This document shows positions 1 through 6,748 of a stretch of DNA of 22,272 nucleotides, one piece after another. The position numbers were made by a program, and so were the translations under genes. Source of the stretch: Thermoplasmata archaeon. GTDB lineage: Archaea; Thermoplasmatota; Thermoplasmata; Lutacidiplasmatales; UBA184. The notes beneath the pieces were generated by a model. The model was not told where the DNA came from. It saw nothing but the letters and a program-made list of their open reading frames with translations, and did not search any database. The first letter of the stretch is position 1; each line of letters starts with the position of its first letter. The DNA lies in NCBI GenBank assembly GCA_030037875.1, contig JASHPV010000092.1:1-22272 (forward strand), read 5' to 3'.

Positions 1-379
1 GCGTGCTCGGCGCGAGCGAAGTCGGCCGAATTCTCGGAGTAGAAGGGGGGAACGTGGGCGTACCGACCGAAGAGCACGTAATCGAGGATGGGGACGTTCT
101 CCTGCGGCTGTTCCTCTTGGGGCAGCCACGCCATCCGCTGGGCCCGCTCCCGGAACGAGAGCGCGGCGATCGGGGTCCCCTGGATACGGATCTGGCCTCC
201 GAGGGAAGGACCAATCCGAGAACGGCGCGGAGGAGCGTCGTCTTCCCGGCGCCGTTCGGGCCCGCGAGGGCCACGAGTTCTCCGGGACGAACCGTAAGGG
301 ACACGTTCTGAAGCGCGGATCGCGACCCGTACCGCACCGTCAACCCGGTGATGTCCAGGAGCGGGGGAAGTTCGGTCAT
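1..379 (-). CDS. ABC transporter ATP-binding protein, BtuD/FecE type (partial at left edge, apparent frameshift)
   Basis: This is the N-terminal half of the ATPase of an iron-chelate/cobalamin ABC importer, which would hydrolyse ATP on the cytoplasmic face to drive the adjacent permease. Translating from the ATG at 379 gives a normal start, a Walker A motif GPNGAGKTT near residue 40, and then LRAVLGLVLPSE. The reading frame breaks there. One base after the GGAGG around plus positions 195-200, the next frame continues the family sequence with GQIRIQGTPIAAL, then the Q-loop WLPQEEQ and DYVLFGRYAHVPPF to the edge. Restoring one G (GAGGGC instead of GAGGC) gives an uninterrupted protein. The start overlaps the permease stop as ATGA, showing translational coupling. 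The break may be an assembly error or a real lesion; no in-frame stop is reached inside the window. Confidence 0.8.
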   Translation of the reverse strand, partial: MTELPPLLDITGLTVRYGSRSALQNVSLTVRPGELVALAGPNGAGKTTLLRAVLGLVLPSEARSVSRGPRSPRSRSGSGPSGWRGCPKRNSRRRTSPSSITCSSVGTPTFPPSTPRIRPTSLAPST

Positions 380-1515
380 GAATTGGCCGGAGTCTGCAGT
401 GTCGTCGGTCGTCGGTAAAGGAGATACAGGAAAAAGAGGGCCCCCGCGAACGCCATCGGCACCCCGACGGGCACCTCCGTGCCCGGGAACGCAACGAGCG
501 CCAGGTCGCGGGCCCCCAGGACGAAGATGGCACCCACGAGTCCGGAGGCGGGGATCACCCGGCGGTAGTCGACGCCGAGCAAACGGCGCACCACGTGCGG
601 CGAGACCAGGCCCACGAATCCGATGATGCCGGCGAACGCCACCGCGAACGAGGTGCACAGCGAAGCGAGCAGGATGGTACGGATACGCACTTGGCGCGCG
701 TTCACTCCCAGGCTCTGGGCCACGTCGGAACCCAGTTGCAACAGGTTGAGGTCCCGGCCGTACAGGGCCAAGAGCGCCCCGGTGAACGCCACTCCGGAGA
801 GGACGATGCCGTCCTGCGTCCAGGTCGCTCCCTCCAGTCCGCCCAGGAGCCAGAAACTCACCTGGAGGTCGCCGTTCACGTTGTACAGGAGCGCCAGCAC
901 CAGGAGCGCGGAGAAGAACGAGCTCAGGGCGACGCCCGTGAGCAGAAGGGTGGTCACCGTGCTTCGAGGGCTGCGCGCGGCCAGCAGTACCACGAAGCCG
1001 CTGAACAGGGCGCCGCCGAACGCGAACAACGGGAGGCTGAGGTCGGCTTCCGCGAGCCCGATGTGCAGGACGAACAGCAGCGCAGCGCCGACGGCCGCGC
1101 CCGAGGAGAGCCCCAGGAGGTAGGGGTCCGCGAGGGGGTTGCGGAACGTGCCCTGGAGGGAGGCGCCCGAGAGACCGAGCGCGGCCCCCACCAGGAGTCC
1201 CAGGAGCACCTGAGGAACGTAGTTCTCCCACACGATCTTGACGAGAGTGGAACAGCGGATCACCGAGAGGGATGGAGTGGCACACGCCCCGCCGGGCAAG
1301 GCCCCTCCCAACAGCCGCTGGGCCACGATTCCTAGGATGGTCGTGTACGGAATCGGGACGTCTCCGAGGAGGACCGAGCCGAGAATCAACGCCGCGAGTC
1401 CGGCTAGCAGAATCCCCAGGTTACGCGCCCGGGCGGGCCGTACGAACGGCGGGGCGGCCGACGCTCCCGACACGTTCCCGACGCGGGAGGTAAACGGTGG
1501 ATTGCCCGCGGCCAC
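376..1515 (-). CDS. FecCD/BtuC-type ABC transporter permease
   Basis: The 379-residue polytopic membrane protein is the transmembrane subunit of a cobalamin/iron-siderophore importer. The family signature is clear: GLSGASLQGTFRNPLADP followed by YLLGLSSGAAVGA in the first half, GFVGLVSPHVVRRLLG near residue 300, and the C-terminal PVGVPMAFAGALFFLYLL. About ten hydrophobic helices can be traced. The start is GTG at 1515, 4 bp after the stop of the upstream substrate-binding protein, and the stop overlaps the ATPase start. An unusual stretch between the first helix and the conserved IVWE region contains two cysteines (CATPSLSVIRC), and the usual RLPR-like sequence after IVWE reads NYVPQ. Substrate cannot be read from sequence; the neighbouring cobalamin-binding-type protein favours corrinoid but does not prove it. 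Confidence 0.93.
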   Translation of the reverse strand: MAAGNPPFTSRVGNVSGASAAPPFVRPARARNLGILLAGLAALILGSVLLGDVPIPYTTILGIVAQRLLGGALPGGACATPSLSVIRCSTLVKIVWENYVPQVLLGLLVGAALGLSGASLQGTFRNPLADPYLLGLSSGAAVGAALLFVLHIGLAEADLSLPLFAFGGALFSGFVVLLAARSPRSTVTTLLLTGVALSSFFSALLVLALLYNVNGDLQVSFWLLGGLEGATWTQDGIVLSGVAFTGALLALYGRDLNLLQLGSDVAQSLGVNARQVRIRTILLASLCTSFAVAFAGIIGFVGLVSPHVVRRLLGVDYRRVIPASGLVGAIFVLGARDLALVAFPGTEVPVGVPMAFAGALFFLYLLYRRPTTLQTPANS

Positions 1516-1519
1516 TGCC

Positions 1520-2572
1520 CTACGCGCCCGGCAGGTCCGGATAGAGGATGTGAGTGAGCATCGGCAGGTAGAGGACCATGGTGGGATCGACCTCCGTCAT
1601 GACGGTCACGTCGATCCCGGTCAGGTTCCCGTTCGCCACCGCCGGAATGCTCGACCAATCAGGACCTTGCTGGTACTGCGTCAGGTTGACGCCGAAGCCG
1701 GTGCCGTAGACCACTACCGAGGGGTTGTCGAAGAGCACCTGGCTTCCCGACAGCTCGGGCGACGAGGTCGGAGCATTCCCGGCGACGTTCACTCCGCCGG
1801 CCAGCTCGATGAGTGATTGTCCGAAACTGCCGGGACCGAAGGTGTAGTAGCCGGCGTTCGGCTCCCCCGCTGGAACGGGATAGTATGTCATCAGTACCGA
1901 CCGGAGCGTCGTTCCGTTGTCCGTTAAGTTGGTGAGGAACGCGGACGATTGGCTGAGCGTGGACTGCAGCTGGGAGACCAACTGCGAGGCGGCGGCCTCG
2001 ACCCCGAAGATCGTCGCCACCATCTGTACATCGTACACCACGCTTCCGAGCGTGCTCGGGCCGAAGAAGACCACCGGAATCCCGTAGGTCGACGACCATT
2101 CTTCCAGCCCCGGCACGGAGAGGATCGTCGAGGCGAGGACGACCTGCGGGGTGCGATTGAGCAGGTCGGCGGAGCTGACCTGGGGATACGCGAGAACGCA
2201 CATCGAGGGCGCCAAGGTCCAGAGGCTGATCTGGGCCGGGGTGTAGTCGCCCTCGAGACCCCCCAACGTGGCGTTCGAGCAGTCGACCCCCACGACGTGA
2301 CTCCGCAGACCGAGCCGGAACATCGTGTCCATGACGTTCGGGCCGAGCACGACGGCCCGAGAGGGGACGGCAGGTACGGTAACCGAACGGCCCAGATCGT
2401 CAGTTACCGTCACAGCGGAGTGCGCCGCCGGAACCGGCCGAAGCTCGAAGTACACCGCAGTGCCCCCCGCGGAGACTCCCGCCACGAGGATCGCCACCGC
2501 GATGACCAGGGCCACCGGAACGGCCCGACGCGGGGTCGGGCCGGGAGGAACTGGGGGGGAATTCAAAGACAT
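1520..2572 (-). CDS. membrane-anchored ABC substrate-binding protein, BtuF/FepB (TroA) fold
   Basis: This 350-residue protein would capture the ligand outside the cell and deliver it to the permease encoded next. It has a short basic, proline-rich N-terminus, one hydrophobic segment (about residues 16-42) with no lipobox cysteine, then a periplasmic-binding-protein-type domain that begins with VTVTDDLGRSVTVP, the usual opening of COG0614 proteins. This arrangement fits an uncleaved membrane anchor, common in archaeal binding proteins. Two cysteines, in VDCSN and SMCVLAY, could form a disulfide. Several NxS/T sequons (NRT, NLT, NGT) lie in the external domain and could be N-glycosylated. It is the first gene of the btuF-btuC-btuD-like operon, and a TATA box lies just upstream. 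Ligand identity, corrinoid or iron chelate, is inferred from context only. Confidence 0.9.
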   Translation of the reverse strand: MSLNSPPVPPGPTPRRAVPVALVIAVAILVAGVSAGGTAVYFELRPVPAAHSAVTVTDDLGRSVTVPAVPSRAVVLGPNVMDTMFRLGLRSHVVGVDCSNATLGGLEGDYTPAQISLWTLAPSMCVLAYPQVSSADLLNRTPQVVLASTILSVPGLEEWSSTYGIPVVFFGPSTLGSVVYDVQMVATIFGVEAAASQLVSQLQSTLSQSSAFLTNLTDNGTTLRSVLMTYYPVPAGEPNAGYYTFGPGSFGQSLIELAGGVNVAGNAPTSSPELSGSQVLFDNPSVVVYGTGFGVNLTQYQQGPDWSSIPAVANGNLTGIDVTVMTEVDPTMVLYLPMLTHILYPDLPGA

Positions 2573-2597
2573 TGTAACGCAGGCAAATACGATTTAC

Positions 2598-2603
2598 TAT
2601 AAA
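2598..2603 (-). promoter_or_regulatory. archaeal TATA box for the btuF-like operon
   Basis: On the minus strand the sequence TTTATAGTAAATC lies in an AT-rich island inside GC-rich DNA. TTTATA covers positions -31 to -26 relative to the A of the ATG at 2572. Archaeal transcription normally starts 22-27 bp downstream of the TATA centre, so the transcript would begin at or within a few bases of the ATG: a leaderless mRNA. No Shine-Dalgarno motif is present before this ATG, which agrees. Confidence 0.6.
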
Positions 2604-2625
2604 CACTTCTAGTCCCCCGACCCTG

Positions 2626-2642
2626 CCGGGCGTCGCGCCCGG
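2626..2642 (-). terminator. GC-rich stem-loop after the cobalamin-binding protein gene
   Basis: A perfect 7-bp inverted repeat (CCGGGCG, loop TCG, CGCCCGG) sits 8 bp beyond the stop codon of the upstream minus-strand gene and before the btuF promoter. It could end or protect the 3' end of that transcript. There is no strong T-run after it, and archaeal termination relies mainly on T-runs, so the terminator role is tentative. Confidence 0.3.
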
Positions 2643-2650
2643 GTCTCCCC

Positions 2651-3568
2651 CTACGTTTCGATGCGGTCGAACGCGTCCGCCGGGCCCGTCCACGAGAACG
2701 TATCCGGATGGAACAGATGGGCGAACAAACGGGCGCCTTGGGCCACCCGAGGACCCGGTCGAGAAACGTAGGAGTCCGCGTCGACCGCGTACACCCTGCC
2801 TTGCTGGACGGCCGGGATCGTGCTCCAGCCCGGTAGCTCCCGCAGGCGACGCGCCTCGTCTCGGGCCTGGGTCAGGTGGTACCCGCAGGGAGCGACCACG
2901 AGTACCTCCGGGGCCCATCGCACCACGTCTTCCCAGGGGATCCGGACCGACTCCTCGCCTCGCCGCGCCAAACCGTCCACTCCCCCGGCGATATCGACCA
3001 TTTCAGGGACCCAGTGCCCCGCACAGAAGACCGGGTCCGCCCATTCGATGCAGAACACCCGCGGACGGGAAAGACCACGGGCGGTCTGGGAACGGAGTGA
3101 CGCGAGATCGGCTCGCAGGCTCTCGATGAGACCGGTGGCCTCCTTCGCGCGACCGGTGTGATGTCCCAGGTCCCGGATATTCTCCAGGATTCCCTCGAGA
3201 GAACGCGGCGACATCCAAAGGACTTCGGGCGGGGGACGGAGACCGGCGAGCGCCCGCGTCACCTCCGTACCCGAGGGCGCACAAACCTGGCACAGGTTCT
3301 GGGTCATCAGCAGATCGGGACGGGCCGCTTTGAGAATCTCCTCGTCCACTTCGTACAGAGTGCCCTTCTCGTGGATCTGGCGGCTGACCCGCAGATCGAT
3401 TTCGCGAGGGGAAAGCCCGGCGAGGTCCACGGCGAGGTGCACCACCACCGGCTTCGTCTTTGCGTCGTCCGGATAATCGCACTCGTGCGAAACAGCCCGT
3501 AGTTCGGGACCGAGTCCCAGCGAGTAGGCCATCTCGGTCGCCGCGGGAAGGAACGAGACGATGTTCAT
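2651..3568 (-). CDS. cobalamin-binding-type cytosolic protein (COG0614, BtuF-like without signal)
   Basis: The reading frame is open much further upstream, but the family begins at the ATG at 3568, giving 305 residues starting MNIVSFLPAATEMAYSLGLG. No signal peptide or membrane anchor is present, so the protein should be cytosolic. The helical-backbone binding fold is shown by the opening IVSFLPAATE segment, the TQNLCQVCAPSG motif (about residues 100-111) typical of the cobalamin-binding protein branch, and the FCIEWADPVFCAGHWVPEM segment. The upstream 170 codons of the open frame lie over the divergent gene and are compositionally unlike a protein of this family. It lies 78 bp upstream of the btuF-like gene on the same strand. 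A role in corrinoid handling or salvage is inferred from family naming and neighbours; the bound ligand is not demonstrated. Confidence 0.85.
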   Translation of the reverse strand: MNIVSFLPAATEMAYSLGLGPELRAVSHECDYPDDAKTKPVVVHLAVDLAGLSPREIDLRVSRQIHEKGTLYEVDEEILKAARPDLLMTQNLCQVCAPSGTEVTRALAGLRPPPEVLWMSPRSLEGILENIRDLGHHTGRAKEATGLIESLRADLASLRSQTARGLSRPRVFCIEWADPVFCAGHWVPEMVDIAGGVDGLARRGEESVRIPWEDVVRWAPEVLVVAPCGYHLTQARDEARRLRELPGWSTIPAVQQGRVYAVDADSYVSRPGPRVAQGARLFAHLFHPDTFSWTGPADAFDRIET

Positions 3569-3681
3569 GGCCGGCCCCTTTGACGAGTTCAAGCGTCCGC
3601 CACGACCCCTGTGTAGAAGACCTCTCCGGCGCGGTCGGGACAGGTTTGATGCGCGGCTGTGGTCTGGCCGCCCGGGGAGGC

Positions 3682-4701
3682 ATGGCCACGGATCCCGCCA
3701 GGTCAGTTCTGTCGGCTGCATCCGTGCCGTCAGAAACCTCGTCGGAGCTGCTCGAGGCAGCCGCGAAGCTGAGGGATCTCGTGATTCGGGCGGTCGAGCG
3801 TCGCCCCGCGGAGTGCATGTTGCTGTCGGGCGGGCTCGATACGGCGATCCTCGCCCCGCTCGCTGACGCCGGGGGGACTCGCGCCGCGGTGACCGTCCTG
3901 ACCGGTCCAGACGCGCCGGACCGTCCATACGCGCAGGCAATCGCTTCACATCTTGGCTGGACGCACTACGTGGTTGAGTCGCCGTTCGAGGACCTGTTGA
4001 CACAGACCGACTTCGTCGTCCGCGAGCTCCACAGCTTCGACCCGATGGAGCTCCGAAACAGTCTCGTGATCGCACGGGGCCTTCAAGAGGCGGCCCACCA
4101 GGGTTACTCCAGTGCGATGACCGGCGACGCGGCGGACGAGCTCTTCGGCGGCTACTCGTTCATGTGGGACAAGAGCCCCGCAGACTTCGAGGAGTACTCG
4201 CGCCGGATGGCGGCGAGCATGAAGTTTTCCTCCCAGCCGCTCGGGAAAGCGCTGCGGGTGGAGGTCCTAGCCCCTTACACCGACCCGGATGTGGTCCGCT
4301 TCGCCACCCAGCTGCCGAAACGGCTCAAGGTGGCCCAACGGAACGGGATGACCGTCGGGAAGTGGGTCCTCCGGTGGGCCTTTCCCGAGTGCGAAAGCCG
4401 CTGGCGACGGAAGGACCCTATCGAAGTGGGGTCCGGTTCGACCCGCCTCCCCGCCTGGTTCGCCGAGCGGACCCCGGCCGAGAGGCTTGGTCAGGAACAG
4501 GCGCGGGCCCTTCGAGAAGACCGGGTCGAGATACGGGACGCGGAGCACCTTGCGTACTACCGGGCATTTCGGCGGGTCCTCCCGAACGCCCTCGAGGAAC
4601 GGACGTTCGGTGAGAACGCGTGTATCCACTGTGGCTTCGACCTGCCTCGACCGGACTCGACCTTCTGCACGACGTGTGGTGCATTCCCGGCCCGGGCCTG
4701 A
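3682..4701 (+). CDS. asparagine-synthase-like ATP pyrophosphatase with C-terminal zinc ribbon
   Basis: The 339-residue protein carries only the synthetase half of asparagine synthase; the N-terminal glutamine amidotransferase domain is absent. The PP-loop motif LSGGLDTA is at about residues 48-55, and TGDAADELFGGY, matching the GEGADELFGGY segment of AsnB, is at about 150. These bind ATP and activate a carboxylate as an acyl-adenylate. The C-terminus adds a zinc ribbon, CxxC-x11-CxxC (CIHCGF ... CTTCG). Without a glutaminase domain it would need free ammonia or another amine donor; the true substrate is unknown. ATG 3682 is chosen because family similarity starts shortly after it; ATG 3649, in frame, is possible and would fit a leaderless mRNA. 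It lies 6 bp before the DPH6-family gene, so the two ATP pyrophosphatases are probably co-transcribed. Confidence 0.85.
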   Translation: MATDPARSVLSAASVPSETSSELLEAAAKLRDLVIRAVERRPAECMLLSGGLDTAILAPLADAGGTRAAVTVLTGPDAPDRPYAQAIASHLGWTHYVVESPFEDLLTQTDFVVRELHSFDPMELRNSLVIARGLQEAAHQGYSSAMTGDAADELFGGYSFMWDKSPADFEEYSRRMAASMKFSSQPLGKALRVEVLAPYTDPDVVRFATQLPKRLKVAQRNGMTVGKWVLRWAFPECESRWRRKDPIEVGSGSTRLPAWFAERTPAERLGQEQARALREDRVEIRDAEHLAYYRAFRRVLPNALEERTFGENACIHCGFDLPRPDSTFCTTCGAFPARA

Positions 4702-4707
4702 GGGTCC

Positions 4708-5511
4708 GTGAAAGGTCACGCAGCTTCCCAACGGAGTCGTTCGGCGCCGCCCCGCGCCGTGATCTCTTGGAGCAGCGGGAAGGACGCCGCCTACGCGCTT
4801 CACGAGGTTCGGAAAGCCGGCAGTTTCGAGGTCGTAGCCCTGCTGACGACGGTGGTCGCCCGAACGGGCCGGGTGGTGACGCACGGGATCCGGGGCGAAC
4901 TTCTGACCAGGCAAGCGGCGTCGGTGGGCCTTCCGCTGACGCGCGTGATGCTCCCCCCGTCTCCGTCCAACGTCGTGTACGAGAAGGCGATGGCCTCTGC
5001 GCTGCAAGGTTTTCTGAAGCGCGGTGTCCGCCACGTAATCTTTGGAGACCTCTTTCTCGAGGACGTCCGGCGTTATCGCGAGGGCCAGTTAGCGGCCCTG
5101 GGGATGGTGGGCGTTTTTCCGTTGTGGGGACGGGAGACGCGCCGGCTCGCCCAGGACATGATCGCCTCGGGTCTAGAAGCGCGGCTCGTCGCGGTGGATA
5201 CTCGCCGGCTCCCCGGCTTGTGGGCCGGTCGGGCCTTTGACGAGGGCCTCCTCAGGGAGGTACCTCCGGGCGTGGACCCGTGCGGAGAAAACGGCGAGTT
5301 CCACACGTTTGTGACGGCCGGTCCCATGATGAATGATCCCGTTCCGGTGCACGTACAGGCGATCCGCGGACGAGGCGGAGTGGCCACGGCCGACCTCTCG
5401 CTGGAAGGCACCCCCCGGCCGGGCCGCTCAGGGACCCATCGGGCACGCCCCGCCGGGGCAAAGAATAAGTCGCGGGGCGCTCCCGAAGGAACGGGAGGGA
5501 GCATAGGCTAA
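4708..5511 (+). CDS. DPH6-family diphthine-ammonia ligase / DUF71 ATP pyrophosphatase
   Basis: The 267-residue protein belongs to the adenine nucleotide alpha-hydrolase family typified by Dph6, which in archaea and eukaryotes amidates diphthine on elongation factor 2 using ATP and ammonia. The PP-loop SWSSGKDAAYAL is at residues 20-31. GDLFLEDVRRYRE in the middle and the GENGEFHTFV signature near residue 195 are the family's other markers. The start is GTG at 4708 (next in-frame GTG at 4759 lies inside the PP-loop strand, so the longer form is preferred). The last 40 residues are basic, Gly/Pro-rich and unlike the family core. Its final codons and TAA stop lie inside the downstream tRNA gene, and a TATA-like box for that tRNA sits in this tail. 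Diphthamide function is likely but not certain, because DUF71 proteins have diverse roles. Confidence 0.85.
   Translation: MKGHAASQRSRSAPPRAVISWSSGKDAAYALHEVRKAGSFEVVALLTTVVARTGRVVTHGIRGELLTRQAASVGLPLTRVMLPPSPSNVVYEKAMASALQGFLKRGVRHVIFGDLFLEDVRRYREGQLAALGMVGVFPLWGRETRRLAQDMIASGLEARLVAVDTRRLPGLWAGRAFDEGLLREVPPGVDPCGENGEFHTFVTAGPMMNDPVPVHVQAIRGRGGVATADLSLEGTPRPGRSGTHRARPAGAKNKSRGAPEGTGGSIG
5460..5469 (+). promoter_or_regulatory. TATA-like box for tRNA-Trp, inside the DPH6 gene tail
   Basis: AAAGAATAAG is the only AT-rich run in this part of the sequence and is centred about 32 bp before the tRNA 5' end, the right distance for an archaeal tRNA promoter. It lies within the DPH6-family coding sequence, where it encodes a Lys-Asn-Lys stretch. 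Confidence 0.45.
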
Positions 5512-5658
5512 TCTGGCAGACCAGCGGGCTCCAGTCAGATCTCCCGTGAAGGGGATCTTTGCATTGGGTCAGCGGAGGGACGCTTCGGCGTACCGATGAC
5601 GAGTGACTGGAGCGCGCGGAGAGACCCGCATATCGGGGTTCAAATCCCCGTGCTCCCA
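5497..5658 (+). tRNA. trnW: tRNA-Trp (anticodon CCA) with intron
   Basis: The two exons, 5497-5534 and 5624-5658, form a 73-nt cloverleaf. The acceptor stem is seven perfect pairs (GGGAGCA with TGCTCCC) with discriminator A. T8, A14, G18-G19 and A21 are in place. The anticodon stem is GCGGG with CCCGC, and the loop is CTCCAGA, giving anticodon CCA. The variable loop is ATAT and the T arm is CGGGG-TTCAAAT-CCCCG. The D stem is weak: a C-A mismatch at 12-23 and a T-G pair at 13-22. CCA is not encoded. The interruption after G37 is the canonical archaeal intron position. The 5' end overlaps the last 15 bases of the DPH6-family gene. Confidence 0.9.
5535..5623 (+). other. 89-nt archaeal tRNA intron with possible guide-RNA character
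   Basis: The intron sits between tRNA positions 37 and 38. On the 3' side GGAG (5618-5621) can pair with loop bases CTCC (5529-5532), giving the 4-bp central helix, and AG^A forms the 3-nt bulge before the anticodon stem: half of a bulge-helix-bulge motif. The intron-side outer helix is poor, so the motif is relaxed. Inside are a 7-bp hairpin (5538-5544 with 5551-5557) and a UUCG tetraloop hairpin (5580-5591). A box C-like ATGACGA (5596-5602) is followed by 5604-5613, which is perfectly complementary to 5528-5537, covering the anticodon and 5' splice site. Euryarchaeal trpT introns are known to act as box C/D methylation guides, but no CTGA box D is present here. Confidence 0.8.
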
Positions 5659-5826
5659 TTTCCCCCTCGCGCCGCGCACCGGCAGTGCTCGACAATCACG
5701 GCATGCAGATCGGAACACGTCGTGGGTGATGTTCGCGTCAGTTAGGACAGCGACCATGCTTTCGCACGATAGAATCTACATTGGCCCCTGGGGACATCGC
5801 CGAACGCGAACGTTTCGGATCGCCAC

Positions 5827-5834
5827 TTTTTACT
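5827..5834 (+). promoter_or_regulatory. possible TATA box for the methyltransferase gene
   Basis: TTTTTACT is an AT-rich run in the 233-bp space between the tRNA and the next gene. It would place transcription near 5857, about 35 bases before the ATG at 5892. The rest of this spacer shows no recognisable gene or repeat. Confidence 0.3.
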
Positions 5835-5891
5835 GTTCCAGCATACCGGGAATCGACTCGTCCCCACCGGGTCCCGAAGGTTCTCCCGCAA

Positions 5892-6641
5892 ATGCAAACT
5901 GAACGGAACCCGGACTCGGTGTGGGTCTCGCAGCTCGCGGAAGTTTCCGAGCGACGATCGCTCGACGCCTTGCGTCAGGCGCAGGAGGAGGGTGCTCTCT
6001 TCCGACACCTGGACCGGATGCACAGCCTCGGAGGCCGCGCCTCGTACGTCGAAATCGACGCTCCTCTCGAGCTCTACGCACTCGTTCGCCTGCTTCGGCC
6101 AGACCATGTCGTTGAGGTGGGCGTCTCCTCGGGGGTCTCCTCCGCCTACCTTCTGAAGGCAATGGACCGCCTCGATCACGGGACGCTCCATTCCGTCGAC
6201 CTGCCGAAGATCGAACCCGCTAGACCTGGTCGTCCACGGAGCCGGTTCCCTTCCTGGGCTCTACCTCCGGGCCGGTCATCGGGCTGGGCTGTTCCCTTCC
6301 CCCTCCGGAAGCGATGGGACCTGCGGCTCGGCGACAAGCGAGAGGTTGTACCCCTGCTCGCGGACGAGCTCTCCTCCGTAGGCCTCTTTGTGTACGACGT
6401 TCCCCACGCCGAGAGGCAAGCCGGCCGAGAGTTCATGGCACTCGATCGACGGCTCCCCAAGGGCGCAGTGGCAATCGCCGACCACGGTCCGGGCGGGGGT
6501 CTGTGTATCCCCCTTCGCGATTGGGCCACCGCTCGCGGTGCGCGACCGATCCGCCGAACCGGTCTCGGTCTCTTTGGATTCCGCTGCGAGCGACCGCCGC
6601 GCCGGATTCCGCGCCCACGAACGAGCCCATCTGGACGGTAG
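5892..6641 (+). CDS. class I SAM-dependent methyltransferase (Methyltransf_24-like)
   Basis: The open frame starts at 5781, but the ATG at 5892 gives a 249-residue protein beginning MQTERNPDSVWVSQL and fits the TATA-like box upstream. Motif I of the Rossmann-type methyltransferase fold is VVEVGVSSGVSSAYLL (about residues 73-88), which binds S-adenosylmethionine; the acidic residue after strand beta 2 is in TLHSVDLP. GWAVP and RWDLRLGDKREVVPLL follow, then VGLFVYDVPHAE in the place of motif IV, and PKGAVAIADHG. This order matches bacterial and archaeal O-methyltransferase-like proteins with an extra N-terminal helical part. The acceptor is unknown and no neighbour points to one. The last 20 residues are rich in Arg and Pro and may be unstructured. 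Confidence 0.75.
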   Translation: MQTERNPDSVWVSQLAEVSERRSLDALRQAQEEGALFRHLDRMHSLGGRASYVEIDAPLELYALVRLLRPDHVVEVGVSSGVSSAYLLKAMDRLDHGTLHSVDLPKIEPARPGRPRSRFPSWALPPGRSSGWAVPFPLRKRWDLRLGDKREVVPLLADELSSVGLFVYDVPHAERQAGREFMALDRRLPKGAVAIADHGPGGGLCIPLRDWATARGARPIRRTGLGLFGFRCERPPRRIPRPRTSPSGR

Positions 6642-6733
6642 GAAACCGAGCCCGACCTCGGTGCGGTCGCGGCGAGCTCCGGCCATTCCCGACCCCGGGC
6701 TCAACCCTTTAGCCGTCAGGCCGTTCAGGGGCC

Positions 6734-6740
6734 GGAGAGG
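6734..6740 (+). promoter_or_regulatory. Shine-Dalgarno site of the short-chain dehydrogenase
   Basis: GGAGAGG lies 8 bases before the ATG at 6749 and fixes that start. The 107-bp spacer before this gene holds nothing else recognisable apart from a weak CCTTTAG run near 6707-6712. Confidence 0.5.
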
Positions 6741-6748
6741 AATCACCC

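Noticed and set aside
595..1335. 246-codon plus-strand open frame opposite the permease
   Set aside because: Gln/Glu/Arg-rich antisense shadow of a strongly recognised BtuC-type permease.
3569..4075. Upstream extension of the cobalamin-binding-type protein on the minus strand
   Set aside because: It overlaps the asparagine-synthase-like gene antisense and is Arg/Pro/Ser-rich; the family N-terminus starts at 3568.
5546..5552. GTGAAGG in the tRNA intron as a second box C
   Set aside because: Two mismatches to RTGATGA, and it lies in the loop and stem of a 7-bp hairpin; no box D nearby.
5252..5757. Minus-strand frames across the tRNA gene
   Set aside because: Antisense to the DPH6 gene and to a convincing tRNA; no protein motif.
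5781..5891. N-terminal extension of the methyltransferase
   Set aside because: The TATA-like box and low similarity to the family favour ATG 5892; the extension covers the presumed promoter.
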